Shown here piece after piece: positions 1-6,888 of a stretch of 7,779 nt of DNA. A program made the position numbers and the translations under genes. The notes below the pieces were generated by a model. It saw only the letters and a program-made list of their open reading frames with translations, did no database searches and was not told where the DNA came from. Origin of the DNA: Desulfuromonadaceae bacterium (lineage in GTDB: Bacteria; Desulfobacterota; Desulfuromonadia; Desulfuromonadales; Syntrophotaleaceae); contig JAIOSZ010000117.1 of NCBI GenBank assembly GCA_021107335.1, positions 1 through 7,779 of the forward strand, in the 5' to 3' direction. Position 1 is the stretch's first letter; each line of letters begins with the position of its first letter.

Positions 1-260
1 AGCGAAAGACTATCGATGCCGAGGCTGAATTGAATGCCTAAGGCTGGGATCCAGCGGTACTCTTCCCGCAGCAGCCAGCCCGCCTCGGTGGGTAGTAGCA
101 CGAAACAGCCGATGGCTATAAGTAGCACAATCAGGGTGCCGGCCAGGGCCAAGCCGCGGGCAGCTGCAGGCCGATGCCGACAGGCTAGGCATAGGGCTGC
201 GGTGCCGACCGGAAGGGTCAGCAACAGGGTCAGCAAAGGCAAAGGACAGGTACTGGTCAT
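1..260 (-). CDS. nuoM: NADH-quinone oxidoreductase subunit M (NuoM), N-terminal fragment
   Basis: This is the N-terminal ~86 residues of NuoM, an antiporter-like proton-pumping subunit of the complex I membrane arm. The frame stays open to the left window edge, so the 3' end lies outside. The protein begins with a hydrophobic helix (PLPLLTLLLTLPVGTAALC), then has a short basic loop (CRHRP), a second hydrophobic helix (LIVLLIAIGCFVLL), and the segment EYRWIPALGIQFSLGIDSLS. That last segment matches the WIPxLGIxxxLGxD signature near the N-terminus of NuoM. Two in-frame ATG codons are possible: 272 and 260. The ATG at 260 has a weak GGA seven bases upstream and gives the more typical NuoM N-terminus; the ATG at 272 has no visible ribosome binding site. 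The gene follows nuoL directly, as in E. coli, and nuoN is expected next. Identity is very likely; the exact start is uncertain. Confidence 0.88.
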   Translation of the reverse strand, partial: MTSTCPLPLLTLLLTLPVGTAALCLACRHRPAAARGLALAGTLIVLLIAIGCFVLLPTEAGWLLREEYRWIPALGIQFSLGIDSLS

Positions 261-285
261 TATGGTTTCCATGGCAGTGATCGTT

Positions 286-2148
286 TCAGGATTGCAGCAG
301 CTGCAATAGCAGCCAGCCAAGCAGAGCACTCAGGCCCAGGGCCATGCCTATCAGGTAATGGGACAATTGGCCGCTGGTCAGTCGGCGTAGTTGCCGGCCG
401 CTTTGCAAGCAGAGTAGAGCCGCCCCCCGATAAAGGCCGCCGAGGAATTCTTCATCAAATTGGCGCCAGCCTGTGGCCAGGGTGCGGAAGGGGCGCTGCA
501 GCAACTCTTCCTGCCAGCGATCGACTTCGCCGCCACGCAAGAAAAAAGCTTCCATGCGGCCAGCTGGGCGCAGGGCCGGGCTTCGCCAATAGCGGTAACG
601 GCTCCATAGCCACGCGGTGAGCACCAGCAATGTGGCTGTAGCGGCCATGATAAGTTCGGCGCTTAGATGGGGGTGCAGAGTGGCGCCAACGGGTTCGAGC
701 AAGTGCTGTAGGCGTAAGCTTCCGCCCCACATCGAAGGTAGATTGAGCAGGCCGCCGCCAAGGCCCAGCAGGGCCAGAGGAAGGAGCGGCCAGAGCATGC
801 TGATCGGCAGCTTGTGAGAACTTGTCACGGGTTGACGGGGGCCGCATAACACATAGAGCAGTCGAAAGCTGTACAGGGCCGTGAGCAGGGCCGCCAGTAA
901 TCCCATCCCGCCGAGGAGCTGATAGTATCGCCCGCCGGTAGTGAAGGTGGCCATCAAAATGGCATCCTTGGAAAAGAAGCCGCCAGTCAAGGGTACTCCA
1001 GCCAGGCACAGGCCACCAGCCAGCAGAGGCCAGAGCAACAGGGGCTGACGTCGGGCCACCCCGCGCAAATAGGCGAGTTGTTGTTCGCCGCCCGCCAGAT
1101 GAATGACGCAGCCGGCAGCCATGAACAAAAGAGCCTTGAAGAAGGCGTGGACTAGTAGATGAAACAAAGCGCCGCTGACTGTACCGGCTCCCACGGCCAA
1201 GAACATGTAGCCGACTTGACTCATGGTCGAATAAGCCAGCAACCGTTTTAGATCCCGCTGAGCCAGAGCGCAGGCGGCACCATACAGGGCCGTGATAGCG
1301 CCAACGGTGGCGACGGCGGCCATCACTGTTGCAGATAAACTAATTAGGGGGAAGAATCGGCAGAGCAGATAGACGCCAGCGGTGACCATGGTTGCGGCAT
1401 GAATTAAGGCAGAAACCGGAGTCGGACCGGCCATGGCATCGGGCAGCCAGGTCATGAAGGGCAGCTGAGCCGATTTGCCGCAAGCTCCGGCCAGCAACAG
1501 CAAGCCGAGAGCGGTGACGGTGGCCACCGGCAGAGTCGCAGCCTGGGTATTAATGGCTTCCAGATTCAGGCTGCCAGTCAACTTAAACAGCCAGAGGATG
1601 GCGACCAGCAAAAACAGGTCGGCACTGCGGGTTACTAGAAAGGCCTTGCGCCCGGCGCTAGCATTGGCGTCCTTCTGATACCAGTAGCCGATCAGAGCGT
1701 AGGAGCAGAACCCGACCCCTTCCCAGCCAAGCAACAACAGCAGTAGATTGTCGGCCAGCAACAGGGTCAGCATGGCAAAGACAAAAAGGTTGAGCAGAGC
1801 AAAGAAGCGGCTGACCGCCGGTTCCTTATGCAGATAGGCGATAGCGTAGATATGAATGAGGGTCGCCACGCCGGTCACCATGAGGCACATGCAAGCCGCC
1901 AGGCGGTCGTAATGGAAGGCGAAGGAAACCTGTAACGGGCCGCTTTGCAGCCAGCTGAAGAGCTCCAGGGTGGTGCCGTCGCCACTTGCCAGGGGCCATG
2001 CCAGGGCGCTGGCCACAGCTGCCGCCGCCACAGCCAGCATCGCCAGCAGTTCGGTAACCCGCCGCGGCCAACTGCGGCCGCCGAGCATGATCAGGACCGC
2101 CCCAGACAGGGGCAGCAGCACAATAAGGCCAATCAGCACGTCGCTCAT
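286..2148 (-). CDS. nuoL: NADH-quinone oxidoreductase subunit L (NuoL)
   Basis: This is the distal antiporter-like subunit of the complex I membrane arm, thought to pump protons and to carry the long lateral helix along the arm. It has 620 residues, against about 613 in E. coli, so it looks complete. It is hydrophobic throughout, fitting the family's ~16 membrane segments. Charged residues expected in the channel are present: Glu143 (LLGWEGVGFCSY), Lys225 (GKSAQLPFMTWLPDAM), His250, His330, His334, Lys338 (HAFFKALLF) and Lys394 (GFFSKDAI). These correspond to E. coli Glu144, Lys229, His254, His334, His338, Lys342 and Lys399. One oddity is RSAD at 174-177, where RVGD is usual; the Asp is kept. 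The ATG lies in a 4-base overlap with the nuoK stop, with AAGGA nine bases upstream. The identity is not in doubt: NuoM and NuoN are shorter and lack the long C-terminal extension after residue ~510. Confidence 0.98.
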   Translation of the reverse strand: MSDVLIGLIVLLPLSGAVLIMLGGRSWPRRVTELLAMLAVAAAAVASALAWPLASGDGTTLELFSWLQSGPLQVSFAFHYDRLAACMCLMVTGVATLIHIYAIAYLHKEPAVSRFFALLNLFVFAMLTLLLADNLLLLLLGWEGVGFCSYALIGYWYQKDANASAGRKAFLVTRSADLFLLVAILWLFKLTGSLNLEAINTQAATLPVATVTALGLLLLAGACGKSAQLPFMTWLPDAMAGPTPVSALIHAATMVTAGVYLLCRFFPLISLSATVMAAVATVGAITALYGAACALAQRDLKRLLAYSTMSQVGYMFLAVGAGTVSGALFHLLVHAFFKALLFMAAGCVIHLAGGEQQLAYLRGVARRQPLLLWPLLAGGLCLAGVPLTGGFFSKDAILMATFTTGGRYYQLLGGMGLLAALLTALYSFRLLYVLCGPRQPVTSSHKLPISMLWPLLPLALLGLGGGLLNLPSMWGGSLRLQHLLEPVGATLHPHLSAELIMAATATLLVLTAWLWSRYRYWRSPALRPAGRMEAFFLRGGEVDRWQEELLQRPFRTLATGWRQFDEEFLGGLYRGAALLCLQSGRQLRRLTSGQLSHYLIGMALGLSALLGWLLLQLLQS

Positions 2149-2450
2149 CCCTGCATATCCTTAAAGGTGTTGACGTCGATGGTGCCGGTGCGGCCGTGCA
2201 GATAGACCACCATGGCCAGGGCGACAGCCACTTCGGCGGCGGTAACAGCCATGATCAACATGACCATCAGTTGGCCGTCCAATTGCTGCCAGAAAGCAGA
2301 GCCCGCGACCAGCACCAGGCCCGCAGCGTTCAGCATGATTTCCACGCCGATGAGAATCATGACCAGGTTGCGCCGCACCAGGGTGCAGGACAGGCCCATG
2401 AAAAAGAGCGCCGCAGCGACCAATAAAATGTGGTTTAAGGGCACGATCAT
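2145..2450 (-). CDS. nuoK: NADH-quinone oxidoreductase subunit K (NuoK)
   Basis: This is a small integral membrane subunit of complex I, related to MrpC. It sits between NuoJ and the antiporter-like subunits and contributes to the central proton path. It has 101 residues (E. coli 100) with three predicted membrane helices at about 4-24, 30-50 and 60-84. The two essential buried glutamates are visible: Glu37 in LIGVEIMLNAAGL and Glu73 in VTAAEVAVALAMVV, matching E. coli Glu36 and Glu72. The cytoplasmic loop Arg26-Arg27 (LVRRNLVMILIGVE) is also typical. The ATG overlaps the nuoJ stop as ATGA and has a near-perfect GGAGGA six bases upstream. Its own stop overlaps the nuoL start in the same way, which suggests translational coupling. 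Confidence 0.98.
   Translation of the reverse strand: MIVPLNHILLVAAALFFMGLSCTLVRRNLVMILIGVEIMLNAAGLVLVAGSAFWQQLDGQLMVMLIMAVTAAEVAVALAMVVYLHGRTGTIDVNTFKDMQG
2158..2162 (-). promoter_or_regulatory. Ribosome binding site for nuoL
   Basis: AAGGA on the minus strand, nine bases before the nuoL ATG at 2148, inside the end of nuoK. It is moderate in strength and is consistent with the start at the ATGA overlap. Confidence 0.6.
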
Positions 2451-2962
2451 GACGATTCCTCCGCCTGATGGGCTTTGCGGCGCCGGCCCAGGTAGTAAGC
2501 GCCAGCGGCGGCAAACAACAATTGGAAAGAAACGATTTCCACTGCCAGGCCATAGCGGTCAAACAGGGCGGCGCCGAAGCTGCGCGGTGAGGCATAGAAG
2601 AGGGGCACCGAGGCTTGGCTGGCCGGATCGAAGGTCAGAATCAAGCCGGCGGAGACCAGCAACAGCAAAAACAGCAGTAGCGCCGGTGCCCACTGTCCGC
2701 GACTCAAGGCAGGCCTTTGCGAGTCGGGGCTAAGCTCCAGAGTCATGATAACGAATAGAAACAGTACCATGATCGCGCCGGCATAGACGATCACCTCCCA
2801 GGCGGCGATGAGCGGCGCGCCAAGCAGGTAGAACATCAGCGCCAGAGCGAAAAAGGCATTGATGAGAAAGATGACTGCATGCACCGGGCTTCTGCGGGTG
2901 ATGCAGAGCAGGGTCGCCAGCAGGGCAGTCGCAGCTAGCAGATAAAAAAGTAGGCTTGCCAT
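2447..2962 (-). CDS. nuoJ: NADH-quinone oxidoreductase subunit J (NuoJ)
   Basis: This is an integral membrane subunit of complex I, next to NuoK and NuoH, with a role in coupling quinone reduction to proton movement. It has 171 residues (E. coli 184), with five hydrophobic stretches at about 2-21, 27-48, 55-76, 92-110 and 138-158. The third helix contains the family signature VIVYAGAIMVLFLFVIM, including Tyr60 and the glycine where this helix is known to deform during turnover. A second typical segment is EIVSFQLLFAAAGAYYLGRR near the C-terminus, followed by a short polar basic/acidic tail. The start ATG is preceded by GAGGA seven bases upstream in the 14-base gap after nuoI. The stop overlaps the nuoK start by four bases. 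Confidence 0.97.
   Translation of the reverse strand: MASLLFYLLAATALLATLLCITRRSPVHAVIFLINAFFALALMFYLLGAPLIAAWEVIVYAGAIMVLFLFVIMTLELSPDSQRPALSRGQWAPALLLFLLLLVSAGLILTFDPASQASVPLFYASPRSFGAALFDRYGLAVEIVSFQLLFAAAGAYYLGRRRKAHQAEESS
2457..2462 (-). promoter_or_regulatory. Ribosome binding site for nuoK
   Basis: GGAGGA on the minus strand, six bases before the nuoK ATG at 2450, embedded in the last codons of nuoJ. It is a near-consensus site and makes the start call firm. Confidence 0.8.
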
Positions 2963-2969
2963 AGTTACT

Positions 2970-2974
2970 TCCTC
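2970..2974 (-). promoter_or_regulatory. Ribosome binding site for nuoJ
   Basis: GAGGA (within GAGGAAG) on the minus strand, seven bases before the ATG at 2962, in the 14-base gap between nuoI and nuoJ. It supports the chosen nuoJ start. Confidence 0.75.
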
Positions 2975-2976
2975 GC

Positions 2977-3507
2977 TCAGGGCAAGTTGGTTTTGATGTT
3001 GACCGGTGGAAGTTCGTCGTCGTTTCCACCCCGGGGAGCAGCAACACCGATGCCGCTATGGCGGTAAAAGTGGTAGTTGGGGTCTTTGCCGCCGTGATCG
3101 ACGAGCAGGTCCTCTTTTTCCCAGACCAGTTTCAGGGGGTCGCGATTGCCCAGTTCGTATTCGGGGCTCATTTGGATAGCCATAGTCGGGCAGGCTTCGG
3201 CACAGAGTCCGCAATAGATACAACGGGCAAAGTTGATGCGAAACCAGGCTGCCTGGCGGCGACCGTCCTCCCGCTCGGCGGCCTGCATAGAGATGCAGTC
3301 GACGGGGCAGGCGGCGCTGCACAGATGACAGGCCACACAGCGCTCCTCACCTTCCGGATCGCGGGTCAGAATCATCCGCGCTCGGTAGCGGGGTGGCGGA
3401 GTGCGTTTCTGCTCCGGATAGGAGATGGTTACCGGTCGCTTGAACAGATAGCGCAGGGTGACCCAGAAGGGTTGAAAGGTGCCTTTGATATCTCGCCAAA
3501 GGTTCAT
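2977..3507 (-). CDS. nuoI: NADH-quinone oxidoreductase subunit I (NuoI), 2x[4Fe-4S]
   Basis: This ferredoxin-like subunit of the complex I peripheral arm carries clusters N6a and N6b, which relay electrons from NuoG to N2 in NuoB. It has 176 residues (E. coli 180). Two CxxCxxCxxxCP motifs are present: Cys57, 60, 63, 67 (CVACHLCSAACPVDC) and Cys96, 99, 102, 106 (CIYCGLCAEACPTMA). The N-terminal amphipathic part (FWVTLRYLFKRPVTISYPE) fits the region that rests on NuoH at the membrane. The C-terminal tail (EKEDLLVDHGGKDPNYHFYR, ending VNIKTNLP) closely resembles the E. coli-type tail. An additional Cys71 follows the first motif and is not a cluster ligand. The ATG overlaps the nuoH stop and has a strong GGGAGGAG four bases upstream. 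Confidence 0.98.
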   Translation of the reverse strand: MNLWRDIKGTFQPFWVTLRYLFKRPVTISYPEQKRTPPPRYRARMILTRDPEGEERCVACHLCSAACPVDCISMQAAEREDGRRQAAWFRINFARCIYCGLCAEACPTMAIQMSPEYELGNRDPLKLVWEKEDLLVDHGGKDPNYHFYRHSGIGVAAPRGGNDDELPPVNIKTNLP

Positions 3508-4505
3508 GATGCTCCTCCCAGCCAGAGCAGCACACCGCCCGTGACTAGCAGATTGACCAGGGCCAGTGGTACCAGTATTTTCCAGCCGAAGGCCATCAAT
3601 TGATCGTAGCGCAAACGTGGCAAGGTACCGCGGATCCAGATGAAGACAAAGGCCACGGCCAGTACCTTGCCCAGAAACCAGACAATGGGCGGCAACAAGG
3701 GACCGTGCCAGCCACCGAGGAACAGGCTGGTGATAATAGCGCCGAGGACCACTAGGTTAAGGTATTCGCCGACGAAAAACAGGCCGAAGCGCATGCCGGA
3801 ATACTCGGTGTGATAGCCCGCCACTAATTCATTCTCTGCTTCGGGAAGGTCGAAGGGAGTGCGCTTCGACTCGGCTAGGGCACTGATGAAGAAGATGCCG
3901 AAGGCCACAGGGTTGCACAGGGCAAAGGGCAGTGATGCTTGAGCCTGCACGATCTCTGTCAGGGAGAAGGAGCGGGCCATGAGAATCACCGGCACAATGG
4001 ACAGGCCCATGGCCAGCTCGTAGGAGAGCATCTGGCCCATGGCGCGCAGGGCGCCGAGCAAGGCGTATTTAGAATTGGAGGCCCAGCCGCCGAGAGCGAC
4101 ACCGTACACCGCCAGGGAGGAGAGGCCGAAAAAGTAGAGGATGCCGACATTGAGGTCGCAGACCACCATCGGTAGCTGCCGGCCGAATATTTCCAAGGGG
4201 GGCGCGAAGGGGACCACGGCAAAGGCCAGCAGGGCAGTGACTGCTGCCAGGCCTGGCGCCAGCATAAATAGCCATTTATCGGCCTGCGCCGGAATAAAAT
4301 CTTCTTTGGTGAGCAGTTTGATTAGATCCGCTAGGGGCTGCAGCATACCGCCGAACCCGACCCGGTTGGGTCCGTAGCGGCGCTGCATGCGGCCCAAAAT
4401 TTTGCGTTCGGCGAGCACCAGGTAGGCGGCCATGGACAGCAGAACGGCGAGGACCATGCCGAGTTTAATCAGTATTAGTAGCCCGGTGAGCAAAAGATCA
4501 TTCAT
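3504..4505 (-). CDS. nuoH: NADH-quinone oxidoreductase subunit H (NuoH)
   Basis: This membrane subunit forms the heel of complex I and, with NuoB and NuoD, the quinone-binding chamber. It has 333 residues (E. coli 325), and its hydrophobic segments fit the family's eight-helix core. Conserved stretches are intact: AERKILGRMQRRYGPNRVG (32-50), QPLADLIKLLTKEDFIP (56-72), GWASNSKYALLGALRA (140-155), SYELAMGLS (161-169) with Glu163, AESKRTPFDLPEAENELVAG (211-230) continuing into YHTEYSGM, and RGTLPRLRYDQLM (292-304). The acidic cluster in the 211-236 loop is the one thought to link quinone chemistry to the proton path. The ATG sits in a 4-base ATGA overlap with the nuoG stop; the upstream ribosome binding site is weak (GGAG thirteen bases away), which fits coupled translation from nuoG. 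Confidence 0.98.
   Translation of the reverse strand: MNDLLLTGLLILIKLGMVLAVLLSMAAYLVLAERKILGRMQRRYGPNRVGFGGMLQPLADLIKLLTKEDFIPAQADKWLFMLAPGLAAVTALLAFAVVPFAPPLEIFGRQLPMVVCDLNVGILYFFGLSSLAVYGVALGGWASNSKYALLGALRAMGQMLSYELAMGLSIVPVILMARSFSLTEIVQAQASLPFALCNPVAFGIFFISALAESKRTPFDLPEAENELVAGYHTEYSGMRFGLFFVGEYLNLVVLGAIITSLFLGGWHGPLLPPIVWFLGKVLAVAFVFIWIRGTLPRLRYDQLMAFGWKILVPLALVNLLVTGGVLLWLGGAS
3512..3519 (-). promoter_or_regulatory. Strong ribosome binding site for nuoI
   Basis: GGGAGGAG on the minus strand, four bases before the nuoI ATG and inside the 3' end of nuoH. It fixes the nuoI start at 3507 and suggests independent initiation as well as coupling to nuoH. Confidence 0.75.
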
Positions 4506-6883
4506 GGTGCGCTCACTTTCTCCACCCGGCAGGGTTGGGACGGTTGGCCGGGATAGAAGCTCTCCAGTTCGGTTCGGCGCAGGCGCGGTACGATGACGAT
4601 CCCCGCCGCCATGCGGTCGCTGAGTTGGGCCGGCAGGGTCAGTTGGATTTCGCCAGCGCTAAGCCGTACCAGGTCGTCAGCGGCGATGCCCAGGCGGTCC
4701 GCGTCGAGCTCATGCAGCAGCAGGTAGGGTTGCGGCCGGACCGGATCAAGGGGCGCCGAATGGGCGCTCAAGAGTTCGGAACCGTAGAGGGTTTCACACA
4801 CCAGCAGCTGGAGAGCATCGACCTGGTCGGTCCTTCGTGCCTGAGGTTGGGCCAGCGGTTTATCTGCGGATTGAATCAGTTGTCCAGAACCTTCGGCCAG
4901 CAAATCCGGTAGGCCGGCCAGGCGTGGTTCTTGGGTTGCCAGATCCCGTTGGATCTTGGCGAGGTCAACGGGTAAGTCGCAGAGTTCGGCCAGCACCGCC
5001 CAGGCTTGGCAAGGCAAAGCGCCGGGGGTAGTCGTTGAGAAGCTCCGGGGCGGATGATTGCCCTGGCCAGTGATGCGTAGGGGCTCCCCTGGACTGAAGG
5101 CTGGGGTGAAGGCCAGCATCCGACCTTCGTTGTTGATCAGGGTGCCGGCCCCTTCGGCCAGGGCCGTGGTTGGCAACAGCAGGTCGGCCTTTGCAGCGAT
5201 CAGGCTGGGCAGATGGTCGAGGACGACCAGAAAATTTAGCTGCTCTAAACCTTGAAGCAAATGCTGCCGGTCGGGGCAGTCGGTCAGGGGGTCGGCTTCC
5301 AGGCAAAGTAGGGCTTTGATCCGCCCAGAGGCCATATCTGCCAGCAATTGTTCGAAGTCCGGGCCGTCAGCGGCTAGCAGGGCGGCGCCAAAGCTGTTGG
5401 CTTCCGGCAGCAAGACCATCGCCAGACAGGGGCGTTCCTCACGGTTTAACTTTTGCGCTGCGGCCAGTAGGGCAGTATTGCCTTCGGCGCCGAGCAGGTC
5501 GCCTCCGCCGATTAATACAGGGCGCTGAGCCTGCTGCAGAGCCTCTGCCAAAGGCTGTAGTTTGATCGGCAGAGTCTCGCCTTGAAAGAGTGCGCTGAGC
5601 AACTGAAGCAGCTCTTGTGGCTGGCAGGCTAGATATTCTGCGCTGCAGGGCAGTTCAACCGGCCTTGGGTCGCAGATCATCACCCGGGCTCCTTTGCGAA
5701 CCGCCTGACGAATGGCCAAAGCGAGCATAGGACCTTCGGCCAGCGGATCGGCACCCGTTAGCAGTATCAGGTCGCTGTTGCGCACATCGGCCAGACTGGC
5801 ACTTAGCTCTGTGGGCAGGGTGGTTGCAACGCGAGCGGCTCGATCACGACCGGCATGACTGCCGTAAACGGGGGCGGCGCTGCCGAGCTGTTCGCTCAGG
5901 CGCTGCAATAGATAGTTGGCTTCTAGGCTGGCCCGGCCGGAACCGAGCAGGGCGATGGAATCGCTACCGTGGCACTCGATTAGTTTTTTCAGGCGCTGTA
6001 GCAGAGTCTCAAGGGCCTCGCTCCACGGAATTTCTTCGCCGTGCAACAGGGGTGTGCGTGGGCGGTCGAGGTGGTTGACGTAGTCGTAGCCGAAGCGACC
6101 CCGATCGCAGATAAAGCAGCCGTTGACCTCGGGGTTGTTGCCGGAGCGAACGCGTTGCAATTCACGAAAGCGAGCACCGGGGATCGTCGCGCAGCCGAGG
6201 GAACAGTGAGGGCAGACCGAGGGGGCTTCCTGCAAGTCCCAGAAGCGCGAAGTAAAGCGGTAGGGCTTATTGGTCAGCACTCCCGTTGGGCAGAGGTCGA
6301 TCAGGTTGCCGGCAAAGGGGCTCTCCAGAGGCCCGTCCTGAAAGCGGCCGAAATAGAGGCGCTGGTTGGAGCCGAGCACGCCGTAATCGGTGCCTCCGCA
6401 GTAATCCTGATAGGTGCGAACGCAACGGTAACATTGAATGCAGCGATTCATCTCATGATGGATGAAAGGCCCCAGGTCCTGGTTTAGGTAAGTGCGCTTT
6501 TTGCCCGTGTAACGCCGTACGCTGTGTCCGCTGGCTACGGTCATGTCCTGCAACTGGCATTCGCCGCCTTCGTCGCAGACCGGGCAGTCGTGGGGGTGGT
6601 TAAGCATCAACCACTCGATGACTTGGCCACGATAAGCGACGGCCTCGGGGGCCTCCGTCGATACGACCATGCCGTCTTTGGCTTCGACCATACACGACAT
6701 CTGCATGCCCTTGACCGGACCGTCGATAAATAGCATGGCGCACAGCCGGCAGGCACCGACGGCACCAAGGGCCTCATGGTAGCAGAAGTGGGGCACGACG
6801 ATGCCGAGCTGTTGGGCAGCCTCCAGGACGTTGGTCCCTTCAGGCACGGTCACGCTCTGGTTGTCGATGATCAGAGTCGGCAT
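4502..6883 (-). CDS. nuoG: NADH-quinone oxidoreductase subunit G (NuoG), iron-sulfur protein
   Basis: This is the large iron-sulfur subunit of the NADH-dehydrogenase module, 793 residues from the chosen ATG. All four cluster sites are complete: N1b [2Fe-2S] at Cys34, 45, 48, 64; N5 at His96, Cys100, 103, 109; N4 at Cys148, 151, 154, 198; and N7 at Cys224, 227, 231, 259. N7 lies off the main electron path and occurs only in some bacterial lineages, including E. coli. From about residue 265 the protein is a molybdopterin-oxidoreductase-like domain that has no cofactor in complex I; the NNEGR motif falls at 584-588. A C-terminal molydopterin-dinucleotide-binding-like domain covers about 690-793 (YGSELLS at 700). 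It is about 115 residues shorter than the 908 of E. coli, mostly missing between 588 and 700. The ATG at 6883 was chosen because MPTLIIDNQSVTV aligns with family N-termini; a TTG at 6928 would add 15 unlikely residues inside nuoF. Confidence 0.97.
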   Translation of the reverse strand: MPTLIIDNQSVTVPEGTNVLEAAQQLGIVVPHFCYHEALGAVGACRLCAMLFIDGPVKGMQMSCMVEAKDGMVVSTEAPEAVAYRGQVIEWLMLNHPHDCPVCDEGGECQLQDMTVASGHSVRRYTGKKRTYLNQDLGPFIHHEMNRCIQCYRCVRTYQDYCGGTDYGVLGSNQRLYFGRFQDGPLESPFAGNLIDLCPTGVLTNKPYRFTSRFWDLQEAPSVCPHCSLGCATIPGARFRELQRVRSGNNPEVNGCFICDRGRFGYDYVNHLDRPRTPLLHGEEIPWSEALETLLQRLKKLIECHGSDSIALLGSGRASLEANYLLQRLSEQLGSAAPVYGSHAGRDRAARVATTLPTELSASLADVRNSDLILLTGADPLAEGPMLALAIRQAVRKGARVMICDPRPVELPCSAEYLACQPQELLQLLSALFQGETLPIKLQPLAEALQQAQRPVLIGGGDLLGAEGNTALLAAAQKLNREERPCLAMVLLPEANSFGAALLAADGPDFEQLLADMASGRIKALLCLEADPLTDCPDRQHLLQGLEQLNFLVVLDHLPSLIAAKADLLLPTTALAEGAGTLINNEGRMLAFTPAFSPGEPLRITGQGNHPPRSFSTTTPGALPCQAWAVLAELCDLPVDLAKIQRDLATQEPRLAGLPDLLAEGSGQLIQSADKPLAQPQARRTDQVDALQLLVCETLYGSELLSAHSAPLDPVRPQPYLLLHELDADRLGIAADDLVRLSAGEIQLTLPAQLSDRMAAGIVIVPRLRRTELESFYPGQPSQPCRVEKVSAP

Positions 6884-6888
6884 GGCGT

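Noticed and set aside
455..1009. A 184-residue open frame on the minus strand inside nuoL
   Set aside because: It is a shifted reading of the nuoL 3' half with low-complexity basic composition. The intact 620-residue NuoL explains this region, and there is no sign of a frameshift.
2212..2733. A 173-residue open frame on the plus strand
   Set aside because: It is antisense to nuoK and nuoJ, rich in Arg, Ala and Pro as shadow frames usually are, and has no ribosome binding site or domain that would support it.
3058..3603. A 181-residue open frame on the plus strand
   Set aside because: It lies antisense to nuoI and the end of nuoH, which are both firmly identified. Its translation shows no recognisable domain, and long antisense frames are expected in GC-rich coding DNA.
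6041..6487. A 148-residue plus-strand frame rich in Ala and Val
   Set aside because: It is antisense to the NuoG cluster-binding region, whose cysteine motifs fix the true frame.
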